Source: Morchella semilibera (Eukaryota > Ascomycota > Pezizomycetes > Pezizales > Morchellaceae). Taken from it: a stretch of 64,000 nt of DNA. This document shows, in pieces, positions 35,939 through 45,860 of this stretch. The notes under the pieces are model-generated. The model ran no database searches and was not told where the DNA came from. It saw only the letters and a list, made by a program, of their open reading frames with translations. How positions within the stretch are numbered: position 1 is the first letter of the stretch; each line of letters starts with the position of its first letter. The stretch is taken from assembly GCA_009192285.1 (NCBI GenBank), contig WBVU01000004.1, forward strand, positions 186,001 to 250,000. Direction: 5' to 3'. A program made the position numbers and the translations under genes.

Positions 35939-38165
35939 GTTTTGCGACCGGCAAAAACCAATGAATAATTATGTACCACAAACGTATTAGTACTACTGGA
36001 TTTGGTTAGCCCGGGTCACCCGCAGTCACTCGTTGTGTGGCGGTTTCGGGTGTGGTGGGGCTGGTGGGGGGGGCGGGCGGTCTAGATCAATAACATCTGT
36101 CGGGTTCGGGATGCTGGGTTGGTTGATGGATTACTGGAATAGGTAAGTAATGGGCTGTGATTCGGGGTGCTTTGCTGATCCTGCTATGGGCATGAAAGCT
36201 GCGCGGTTCTGTGCTCTGCTTGTTATCGTTGGTATCGCGCGAGGGTTTGTGTGCGGTGGGCTGATAACATTTGTGTGACCATCAAACATCTACCGCGACC
36301 ACCACACGTCATCGTAGGTCCGTCACGCTCTTAACAAACTCTGGTTATATATGCCTCAATCGAATACCAGCAAACTCATCCCTTGCGTCCGTGAGTGGCT
36401 CCATCCATACACTTTCCGCCATGAGAGTGGGCATGCTAGCTCCCCCCCCCTCCGGGTGTTCAACGGGGTGGTGTATGTTTGGAGGTCTGCGGGAATGAGC
36501 AGTATATATTGCTGATAGTGGATCTCTCCACGGTGGGTGGAGACTATATGAGGTCATTGTTCATACTAGCCCTGTTGCACGCCAGGTTGAAGAATTGATT
36601 GATTGATTGATTTATTGAGTAGTGCAGCCTTCCGGCTAGGGATTAGGCTGTGAGAGAAGCTATCAGAGCAACAAATGATAGTGTTCCATCTTTTGGAGCA
36701 CTAATATGTCACAGGTGGTGATTCGGGGACAGGTAAGTTCTAGTACCGCGGGTAACTACATGCAGAGATTCTAGTTACAGGCGTGCTTTGGCAGGAGAGG
36801 GAGGTTATGGCCTATTAAATTCACTTCCATTGAGATTTATAACTCGGGATAGCCCAGCGAAGACTCTCTTAAGGATACTGCCTGAGGATAAAGCGTGCGC
36901 CGTTGACTCTATACACGGCGATAGTACTCTGGAATGGACGCTATATATGGTCTTTGTTTGGCAGTATGTTTATATTGATATTCTGCCGGGATCAGCGGAG
37001 TTATGTTCTGGTAATGCAGTTGAAATCATGGTTGCATCGGCGGTTCAGACATGTGTCTATAAATGATAGGTTGCTGGAGAACGTACCCCGACTGTTTATG
37101 GACAAGAGGGGATAGACAGCCCTCTTACAGTCTGTAAATACCTCATCAGCGGGCCAATAGTCGCCCCGGATATGATTCTGATGGTGACCCTTATAACTAG
37201 TTCTCGAAGGAGCTCATGTTCTTTCGCGCAAGAGCTGAAACTTTCAAGGCACCTTTGTCTATATCTTCTGGACTACTTTGGAAAAAGCAACTTACGGCAC
37301 CTTATTGCTTGCGGACAGTCTAGGCATCTGAATAACGTTTGTGGGTAGCCAATATCATATCATCGGCCCGCAATTACACTACACATAGCTAAGATTACTC
37401 TAAGATTCCTGCTGTGTGTAGTTTTCATATGTTAGAGCTGAATCTCCCTTACCTACACGCCTAGGTTGCCATAGCTTAAGGGCTGCATACATGTATGAAG
37501 TATAAATAAATAACTAGAGCGCCTATGTGTGTACCCAGCCCTTTAATCATACATTCTCACTCGCTAACAACGATCAAACCACAGTAACACCCACCATAAG
37601 CTCAGATGTCAATACTGGCAGATTAGCATAAATGGGTACATCCATATCCGTCAGTACCATAGCTTTCTCTATTTGTCACCTAAGAATCTGTACTCTCGGG
37701 TTCTTCTAGATGCTTGCGGGGTGGGTTTGAATGTTGTCTTACCTTATCTCACAGGAGCCTATCTTGTTGCATTTCTTGTGGATGCTTTTCAAGCACGTGG
37801 TTAAAAGATATTTTCGGGCTACTCCCGATTTTACGGCGACGGATCATAGCTTATCACTCGACTTTGATTTAACCTGATTAGGTATGGTGGGTACCTCCCA
37901 CGTGACAGCCCATTCTGTCAGTGGAGCAATTACTGAGCCAAATCTGCGTGGTATATCTCGACGTAGAGAACACTTGACTGCCAATTTCACTCGAAACCTC
38001 AGGCTCTGTAGAATGTATCTTCCTGCTACGTCATTTGGAGCATATGGTACCAAAAACAGCCTTCAATTCCCGAAAACTAGGAAAACAACCTTTACTCTCA
38101 GGTACAATTTCTGCGATCATCGCGATCGATTTAGGCTCCAAAATGCGATGTTTTTCTAGTGAAAT
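35939..38165. other. Intergenic, no confident gene
   Basis: About 2.2 kb between the functional TTG tRNA and the tRNA pseudogene. There is a short (ATTG)n run near 36595-36612, TACATGTA at 37488 and one ATCACTCG at 37853. No gene is supported. Confidence 0.5.
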
Positions 38166-38225
38166 GGAGTTGTAGTGCAATGGATTTTGATTCCCGTAAT
38201 CTGGGTTCGATCCCCAGAAAGACCT
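38166..38225 (+). pseudogene. tRNA-Gln(TTG) pseudogene with 12-nt internal deletion
   Basis: Aligned with the intact TTG gene at 35867-35938, this copy retains the acceptor-stem ends (GGAGTTG/AAAGACC, now mismatched), most of the D arm, the anticodon TTG with the 3' anticodon stem, and a perfect T arm and B box. Twelve nucleotides, covering the 3' D-arm and the 5' anticodon stem, are missing. The break lies between two GGA triplets (GGA-TAGCACACG-GGA in the intact gene). Without the 5' half of the anticodon stem it cannot fold as a tRNA. T-runs at 38241-38251 remain downstream. Confidence 0.9.
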
Positions 38226-39034
38226 GGTCTGTCTTCACTCTTTTTGTTTTTGCCCAAATACGCCCTCACCTTTGGTATTATATTGACTTCAAAACCCTAC
38301 ACATGTAACAGCCCCCCCTCCCTCAAGCAGGATTCGCCAACCAGCACGGCTTGAGCATGATACTAATGTTTCTTTTTGTTTGGCTCTGTCTTTTCTTTTT
38401 AGCCGGTCAATTCTTGGGCCATACTAAACCAATTCTGGAAACCTTGATCCGACCCCTCTCGTTCACTACATGTAGCTTGTTGGTTTGCTTGGCTCGAAGA
38501 ATAGAGTATAACGTTACACTTCTGGGTAGATAAATGTTGGATTTTATATACTTGCTAGCTAATATTCTAAATAACATGTTGCAATAAGGGAGGTTAATTT
38601 TATAATTTATCTTTATATCATCATCCGCAGACTCGTGTGATGAAAAGTGTCAGGCGGTATCGATGTGTCATGTGAATGGAGACAACGAGTGACAACAGCT
38701 AAAAGTGAGACAAATATGTATAATTACAAAACCTCCCAGTCCTCTCCTCTCTGCCCCCTTTTCATTTGTTTATTTGTTCACCCCCCTAGCTTCGTTTTTG
38801 CACTCACGGCTTGGAGTTACTTATCAGTTATCTGTCGAAATCTAATCTATAATCTCTGTAATCTGCACCATCCCATCTCATCTAATCTCCTGTACCTGCC
38901 TCTCTGAAGTGCACGCAGCACGGCAACTCCCGCATCCGGCCGAACACAACGCGTTCCCCATAAATCATTGATACCAACACCTATCAATCATCTGACGATA
39001 TCATTCCATCAGTTCACAACTATAGCCTCCAGCG
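38226..39034. other. Intergenic upstream of the kinetochore gene
   Basis: No gene is seen. The C/T-rich stretch at 38740-38770 and the C/A-rich leader up to 39034 fit the promoter and leader of the following gene. Confidence 0.5.
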
Positions 39035-39937
39035 ATGACATCCCCACTCTACAACACAACATATACTCTCCATCGTCTCTCACCTCTCACCTCCTTCCCA
39101 CCAGTCTCCCCCAGCTCTCCTCCGGCGCCCGGCTCCCTTCAGGACCCTAAGCTTCACACACGCTCGCTCCTCTCCCTCCTCCGTGGGGATGTCTTACGAA
39201 ATGTCCGAGTCGATGACCAGTCCGACACAACTCTTACACGCGCAGGCCGCCCAAAATCAGTAACCTGGACACCTTTCTCCCATAACGATGAGGACACCAC
39301 CCGTGGTGTCGCAATTGAGTTCATATATGAGAACATAACCTACACCTCCCTCCTGCTTTCGCCGCCTCCCGGGCGAAAAATCACCGCATCTGATACAACC
39401 ACAATCCTCCCACTCCTGCTGACCCGTCTACCTAAGCTGCTTCGTGAGATACTAATCAACTATCTCTCGACGACCTTCGATACCCTTGCACTGCCGCTTC
39501 CGCTTGACTCCGAGACATTAAAGTCGCTTCTAGAAACATGGCTTGAAACTACCATGGCTGCGGGTGGAACAGGCGGGAGGACGAGCATACAGCTTGTGTT
39601 TTCACCTCCACCACCGGCCGGGGCATCATTAAAGGCTATCACAGTAACGGTGGAGCGTACGGATATAGAGGGTTTTTATAGACGTGGGCTAAAACTTCTA
39701 GCCAGCGGCGTTGGCGTAAATGGGGCCTTTTTTGAGGGCCTGGGATGGTATATGAGAGGGAACATGGGAATCGAGGTTGACGCGTTGCGCTTACTGAAGA
39801 TCGCATGTGGAGGCTTTGTGATTGGCGGGGGTGTGGGCGGGGGTGCGGGGAAGCTCAAGATTTTTGAGAATGGTGAGGAGGGCGCAGGTATTGATGTAGT
39901 AATGGGAGTGGTGGAGGCGTGTTTGGTTGGGGTTTGA
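39035..39937 (+). CDS. Kinetochore Sim4-complex subunit Fta1 / CENP-L-like
   Basis: Intronless, 300 aa. The opening LYNTTYTLHRLSPL, then LLRGDVLRNVRVD, SVTWTPFSH-like and IEFIYENITYTSLLLSPPPG, followed by LPLLLTRLPKLLREILINYL, is the pattern I associate with fungal Fta1 proteins, orthologs of CENP-L. In the inner kinetochore (CCAN, Sim4 in fission yeast) CENP-L pairs with CENP-N and helps read CENP-A nucleosomes. The second half (IQLVFSPPPPAGASLKAITVTVERTDIEGFYRRG) and the Gly-rich C-terminus are consistent with the same fold. The identification rests on remembered sequence patterns in a fast-evolving family, so it is less certain than for the enzymes. The start at 39035 places the conserved motif at residue 5. 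Confidence 0.75.
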   Translation: MTSPLYNTTYTLHRLSPLTSFPPVSPSSPPAPGSLQDPKLHTRSLLSLLRGDVLRNVRVDDQSDTTLTRAGRPKSVTWTPFSHNDEDTTRGVAIEFIYENITYTSLLLSPPPGRKITASDTTTILPLLLTRLPKLLREILINYLSTTFDTLALPLPLDSETLKSLLETWLETTMAAGGTGGRTSIQLVFSPPPPAGASLKAITVTVERTDIEGFYRRGLKLLASGVGVNGAFFEGLGWYMRGNMGIEVDALRLLKIACGGFVIGGGVGGGAGKLKIFENGEEGAGIDVVMGVVEACLVGV

Positions 39938-40554
39938 AGTGGGGTGGGTGGTGTATTCCTTCTTTTTTTCTTTCCGTTTTTTTGTTATGTCTTTGGGATG
40001 GGGTGGGTTAGGTCGGCGTAATTGAATTGGGAACTTGAGGAAGGATATTAATTAAACTGGACCTGGGTGTGGGATATCAGCTCGTAGCCTGTCAGGGCCA
40101 TTATCTTACGGGCTGTACTATAGAGCTTAATCTATCTACGTATAGAATGTTGATAAGTGCTCGAGTATTAAAATAAATAAGTAATCAATCAAATTAGATA
40201 TGTGTTTCTATCTACCTTCATCTTTCTATTGCTGACCATTTATAAATGTGCTTCACTTTAGCCTGAGCCTAGAAAAACACGTCCTGCCCTGGATGTTCAT
40301 ATGTTATCACTCGTCACAGTATGCCATAGCCAGACATGCGTTCTCTAACGTAAGCTGGCCATACAGATCTTTCGGTATAAGTCTTCTTCTGGATGTCTAT
40401 GTAATTGTTCGAAGCTTAAATGTCTTATATATATATAAGCCATATATCGTCTTAGCCCTATATAAACCCCCACAACATCCCCTATTCTTAAACCGATATA
40501 AAACTCTTAATGAATCAACCTCTTAACCATTTATCTACTTAACCCTTATTCATC
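39938..40554. other. Intergenic, increasingly AT-rich
   Basis: The T-rich 3' UTR of the kinetochore gene is followed by TA-rich sequence that begins the 3 kb AT-rich zone. One ATCACTCG lies at 40306. A C/T-rich and A-rich leader precedes the small secreted ORF at 40555. Confidence 0.5.
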
Positions 40555-40909
40555 ATGGTCGCTCTTTGTATAGTGGTTCTTTTAGCCTACACTTGTCTCT
40601 TTGTGAATGTAGTTCACTCCTTTGTTTCCACTGTGGCGTTTATTCCATCACGCTCATCCACCGATAAAACAAACATCATACATTCAACCAAAAATCCGGT
40701 GTCCATCCAACCTACGGGTCTTCTAAATACTCCGCTTAAAAATGATGCGGGACTGCAAACGCATGATGGTCAAGGTAAGCTCTTAACTTCTGACAAAGGA
40801 AAAGCCACTTCTGACAAGTCTGATACACAATATAGCAGGAAGCCTTGGAAATAGTGAGGCCCAAAGATGGAGGTGGTTAATGGATGGGGATATATTGAAT
40901 CATGACTAG
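40555..40909 (+). CDS. Candidate small secreted orphan protein (about 96-99 aa)
   Basis: The ORF opens with a strong signal-peptide-like segment (MVALCIVVLLAYTCLFVNVV, probable cleavage near HS-FVS) followed by a polar Ser/Thr/Lys-rich mature part. Unspliced it is 99 codons, ending at 40854. A good donor (CAAG then GTAAGC at 40775) and acceptor (ATAGCAG ending 40838) would instead give 40555-40774 joined to 40839-40909, 97 codons, ending WLMDGDILNHD. Both forms keep the signal peptide. There are no paired cysteines and no known family. It could be an effector-like or surface peptide, or a chance ORF in AT-rich DNA. Confidence 0.35.
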
Positions 40910-42236
40910 GCCTATCAATTTGCTGACGGTAGCTAGAAATCCCTCCCCGGGGTGTTGCCACCGCTGTTGTTACATACATGTATTTATTCTTATCAGTACG
41001 GCCATTAGGCAAGCAAATGTTTCAAATATGATTACCTACTTCAAACACGGCTCCCCAAAGACGGCTACTTCACTCTTAACACGATTACATGAACACCAAC
41101 CTGAAACAAAACAGAACACACAGACTTTTACAAAATACGCAGGGCTAAGTTTCAATGTCAAGCAAAATCAGATAAATCGGATTATCCTAAATGCGGTGCT
41201 GTGCTTGATGCTTGTTTGGTCTGTTCCTGCTCATGCGCAGGGCAGTTTCACTTACTATACCAGCGGGCAATTTAATTCTGTTGGTCAGAATGAAAGCACC
41301 ACATCTATGGGTACACTTGGTTTAGTTCTCAATTCTAAACATCCTCAGACGATTAGGATTACACCATGGTAGATGCATAATACTCAGCAATATTTATAGG
41401 TAACTGGACCGAATACCAAGCGCCACGATTTTACTAGTGCTGTAATCCACTGATAACAGATCTTTAGTATGTATTCCTCAGCTTGGCCGCATCTCTAATC
41501 ATCTAATTGATTAGGCTAACCGCCATATTGTATAGTAACCTTCCTACAATATCACCGCCTTAAATAATAGTCGACTGGCCTCTTCGAACGATAATTATAA
41601 AGCCCTCCATAATTAGCAGCGCCGATTACCCAGCAATAATGCAAACCGAGATTGGCCCTCTACTAGCAAGAGATAAAATTACCGGGTTAGAGGCCTTATC
41701 GACCTAGTCATTTGCGTTATGGCGTTTATAGCTACTTAGGTCTCAGCCCTATCTATGACTAGTAGATATTCCACTAGGATGGGCTATGAAGATCTAGCTA
41801 AGTCAGGCTGCGGTAGTACTTTTGGCCCGCGATCCGGGTCACTATTCAAGTGGTATACCTTGAGCTTATGTCTATATAATACGTGTCAATACGAATGTTT
41901 TAAACATTTGGGCATGTCTTTGAACAAGAATTACCATACAGGGTGCAAGACCAAACGAGAAAGGGCCGTCCAGCGGCATCCTAGTTATATGTAACTCATG
42001 CACACGACTATAAATCTTCATCGCACTCTACAATATCTATGCAGATTGGGTTCAACCTTAATCAGGCTCCTTTGGACCACAGGGCAATAAGGCAACAACA
42101 ACCCCGCCCCCACTTCCCAAGAAATATCTCATATTTAATCTACTATGTAGGTTAAAATGTAGATATTTATCGCCACGTTAAAAAGATAATCGGATAAGCC
42201 CTTTAACGTTACTGAAGTGACTACTAATAATTTGTA

Positions 42237-42695
42237 ATGAACACACCAGTCCACAGTACGTCCGACAGTAACTATCAATATAGATTGGCTCAGTGCTTGC
42301 TTTTTCTCATCCGTTCTATGACAGCCTCAGCCGCTCAAAAAGACCAGAAGGCATCAATTCCGAAACTAGTCTCCCCTTCGATATTTTTTAACCAAGTCAT
42401 GTCCAACGAACCTCTGAGCTGCCGCGATGGGAAATGGACCGATGGGGAGTTCTTTTTTCCTGTGAATATCTTAGCCCATATAGCAACTATCCCGGCTTCT
42501 CCTGGAATCAGCGTTGCGGAATATCTGGAGGTGGCAGTATTCCCACCGATATTGCCATATTATGAAACCGGCGCAGTCTGGGGAGCCCCTTCAACAAGCG
42601 GCAAGAGCAGAAGATCTTTGTGCTGTCGGAAGAAATTTAAGAAACCAGTTCGCCGGATAGTGAAAATGAGTGTAGGTGAAGTGCCCCATTATTAA
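42237..42695 (+). CDS. Hypothetical ORF (152 aa), low confidence
   Basis: An uninterrupted ORF of 152 codons in an otherwise stop-rich region. The middle part (EPLSCRDGKWTDGEFFFPVN, then LAHIATIPASPGISVAEYLE) has ordinary protein composition. The C-terminus is basic with adjacent cysteines (RRSLCCRKKFKKPVRR). I do not recognise it. It could be an exon of a larger decayed gene. Confidence 0.3.
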   Translation: MNTPVHSTSDSNYQYRLAQCLLFLIRSMTASAAQKDQKASIPKLVSPSIFFNQVMSNEPLSCRDGKWTDGEFFFPVNILAHIATIPASPGISVAEYLEVAVFPPILPYYETGAVWGAPSTSGKSRRSLCCRKKFKKPVRRIVKMSVGEVPHY

Positions 42696-43623
42696 CAGAG
42701 CGTTGAGATTCTGACGTTGGAAACCTTTTCTGTAAGTCTACAATTAAATTGTCAATACCCAGCTACATACTATAGACTTAAATACTATTAACTCTATGGA
42801 AAAGCTTTTAGGCTATTCACTCTAGAGCCCAACTACTACAAAATCAATAAGGACTGTCTACGAAAAACTGATGCTTGACGGATAACTACGCCCTTTACTA
42901 GGCCGAAGCTGGATCCTATTCAAGTATATTCTGACTATAGGCTCGTACTCTGTGATAGGTCACAAGGGGATCATCGTGAATTGTGTGGTGGATCAAGCGC
43001 CTGCGTGCCATGGAGACGCTCAAGTCTTTCAAACTCGTCTTTCCTGTATCAACAATCTCCTTTGTTCTTGCGGGCCCAGTTATCTTAGTTTTTGGGTTAC
43101 TGGGGGGTCCGTTGTGGAGCATCAGATATAAACCTGAAGATATCCGGATCAGTAATCGCGCAGCTTATCATAGTAGTTACTATGAACGAGATTATATGTA
43201 AGATCCGGCACGGAATATCACTCGGTCATTTATTTATGCTGGCCGTGTAGATCACCAATCATCACTAACCACCGTCAGTGTGCACGGCCCAGAAACTTTA
43301 CTGCTGTTTCAATCCCCCTACCTTTGATCCATAATTGCCCGTCGATCACACATCTCAAATGATTTGACTAAAAGAGTCCGTGGATAGAATCAGATAACTA
43401 GATAATCAATATCCTCCTCAAACCCTAGCTAATTCAATTTCTTACATCCTCTCGCCAAACCCATCGGCTCAACAAAGTCAAATAGTCGAATTAGGCAGCG
43501 TGACCACTTTTACATTACAAAACAAGCCTTGATAATTAATACCTCCCATAATAAACATCGTATATTCCCTCTACAAGCACTGATCACAGTAGGGCTCGGC
43601 CCCCCAGAGGAAAGGAAGGAGGG

Positions 43624-43650
43624 AAAAAAAAAAAAAAAAAAAAAAAAAAA
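43624..43650. repeat. Poly-A tract (27 nt)
   Basis: A run of 27 consecutive A residues in intergenic DNA. It could be the tail of an old retroposed sequence or simple slippage; no flanking duplication is obvious. Confidence 0.85.
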
Positions 43651-44264
43651 GAGACCGAGAGAAACACTAAACTTTAAAAATACGAATTTTTGCTAATTGT
43701 ATTCAACTTTCCCACCCTTAACCTACAACACGCCCCGGCCATCCCGTCCACATATCCAAACATAAACTCTGCTCAACACAACTCGACTATCCACCGTGCA
43801 GTTATTTGCTCAACGCTTGCATAGATAGTTTCAACACACAAAGATGACAAAGGAGAATTGAGAGTTCTGATTCAACACTACAAAGAAATAGTAATATTCA
43901 AATAAGAGCACGGTTTTAAATCCAGCGACGAAGAGAAGAAAAGGAAAAGGAAAAACGAGGGTGGCATTCGAGGCTAGATCGGATCAAGGGGGAAATAAAG
44001 ACCGAGAAAAAAAAAACAAAGGACAAGGAAAGGTAAATAGCCCCTCCTCAGGCTGCGGAGAAGGGGTTAGGTTTGTAAACAGCATAAAAAAATAACAGAA
44101 GAAAGGCTTTCGTAGAATTTTAAAGTTCCCCGCTTCGCTATCGATCAGCTCTCTCTTGGAGAAGACAAAAGACAAGAGGCTACAATTACTACCGCCACCA
44201 ATCCCCCACCCAACTTCCCCCCGAACTAACCGGGTATCTGAACAAAGTAGGCGATTAGTTCTTT

Positions 44265-45860
44265 TTAACGCAGTGAGAAACCCTTCCTCTTTCCCTTTTC
44301 TTCCAGAGGTCTTCCACTCTCGACCCTGGACTTCTTTTCCTCGAGCTCGATTCTCTGTCTCTCGAGCTGCTCCTTCATCTCTCTGTGACGATCGTATAGT
44401 TCCTGTTCTGATTGTCGAAGCTTGCTTTCCTTCTCCGCAACCTTCTGCTGGAATACCATCTTCATCTCTGCCTCCATCTTTGCGAGTTTTTGCTCGTGGA
44501 GTGTTCGCTCCTCTTCCTGCTTAACAGCTGGGTTGACTTCTTTGAACACGCTGGGGTCTTGGGCAACACCCATAGCGGTAAGCTTCTCTGAGCGGTAGTT
44601 CTCGTAAAGGAAGTTGTTTGTGTGCTCCTTGAGCTCCTCCATGTGTGTGCGAATCAACATTTGGCGAAGCTTGACAAAGTCACAGTGCTCCTCGTTGTCC
44701 ACCTCAATAATACCCCAAGGGTAGCGACGACCGCGGACTTTGCGACCATCGGCGCCTGTAACCTCGCTGTTGGCGCCGACCACCGCGAAGGGGACCTTGG
44801 ACATGATCTCGTTGTTTTCGGCAATTGTCTCATCATCATCGAGCTCGTAACGGGGGCCCTCGAAAATCTGGATCTGATGGTGGTTGATATCCGCAAGAAT
44901 CTATGAGGCCATTAGATAAAGCTTCCGGATATAAATTAAAATAAAACATACCCTCTTCTTAAAATCGGCAATCTCCTCATCGGTTAAAGTATCGGCCTTC
45001 GCAATAACAGGAATCAAGTTGACCTTGGTATGTAGTCTCCTCATAACCTCGATGTCCAAAGGCTTCAACGCATGCCCAGTAGGTTGAATGAAGTAAACAC
45101 AGGCGTGTACCCTGTTATCTATGATGTTAGAACGGTTGACCTTGTTCTCGGCATCTAGATAAGCATCGAATCGCTGCTCAATGTTATCAACAATAGGGCG
45201 CCATGACTCGTCATTGTTAACGAAATCTCCGAAACCGGGGGTATCCACGACAGTGAGGCGTAGGCGAACACCATTCTCCTCGATATCGGCAGAGATGGAT
45301 TGGATCGACACAGTCTTTGGGATGATATCGAGTGAAGGCCCCTTGCGCTCCTTTGGTGGGTAGAGGGAGGTGTTGAATAAGGTGTTTACGAGGGTAGATT
45401 TACCCAATCCAGATTCACCTGCAGTCAACCGAATTAGCATTATTGTTCCTCGTTGGTGGCGCGAGTAGCCGAGGGCATCTTGTTCTGCCTTTTCTCTTTT
45501 TTTCTCGAAAATGTCCAGGGGGTGCCCAAAAGGGGCCACCACTAAAATTAAGCTTAAATGAAGAAAAAAATGACACGTACCAACAACCATAACATTAAAG
45601 TTGAATCCTTTACGGACACTCTTTCGGTGCCACTGGTTGGGCAAGTTGGCGAAGCCAACGTAGCCGGTCAACTTCCGCCTGACAATGTTCTTGCCATCCG
45701 CCTGGGCGGCAGCCTGGGCTGCTAGCTTAGGGTTTGTGGACTGAGCTGCAACTGGGATAGGTGGAGGTGATCCAGTAGGAGACTGAACGGGGGACTCTGG
45801 GAGCGATGTTTCACTTTCGACAGCTATAGCTCGCAAAGGGGACTTTATTAGCTTTGACAT
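44265..45860 (-). CDS. Septin, Cdc3/AspB class (460 aa)
   Basis: Exons 45581-45860, 44952-45418 and 44265-44900 splice to 461 codons. The N-terminus is Ser/Pro- and Ala-rich. Then comes the septin polybasic and P-loop region: [28 protein letters not shown] (residues 94-101, codon for Gly94 split by intron 1), the switch DTPGFGD, and AKADTLT for guanine specificity. The septin unique element is followed by a long coiled coil (roughly residues 360-450, [20 protein letters not shown] onward) and a basic end ([10 protein letters not shown]). Septins polymerise as GTP-binding hetero-octamers at septa, hyphal tips and bud necks. The coiled coil and [10 protein letters not shown] wording fit the Cdc3 (A. 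nidulans AspB) class. Intron 1 is unusually long (162 nt) and has no in-frame stop; intron 2 is 51 nt. Confidence 0.95.

Larger units (their letters stand above)
40910..44264. other. AT-rich, gene-poor zone with orphan ORFs and a 27-nt poly-A
   Basis: TA-rich, stop-rich sequence, possibly degenerate. Plus-strand ORFs at 41028-41372 (internal hydrophobic LNAVLCLMLVWSVPAHA), 42237-42695 (hydrophobic CLLFLIRSM near the N-terminus, basic C-terminus) and 43010-43201 (hydrophobic VFPVSTISFVLAGPVILVF) resemble secretory or membrane fragments but have no recognisable family. A run of 27 A lies at 43624-43650. The last 600 bp form the 3' flank of the septin. Confidence 0.45.
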
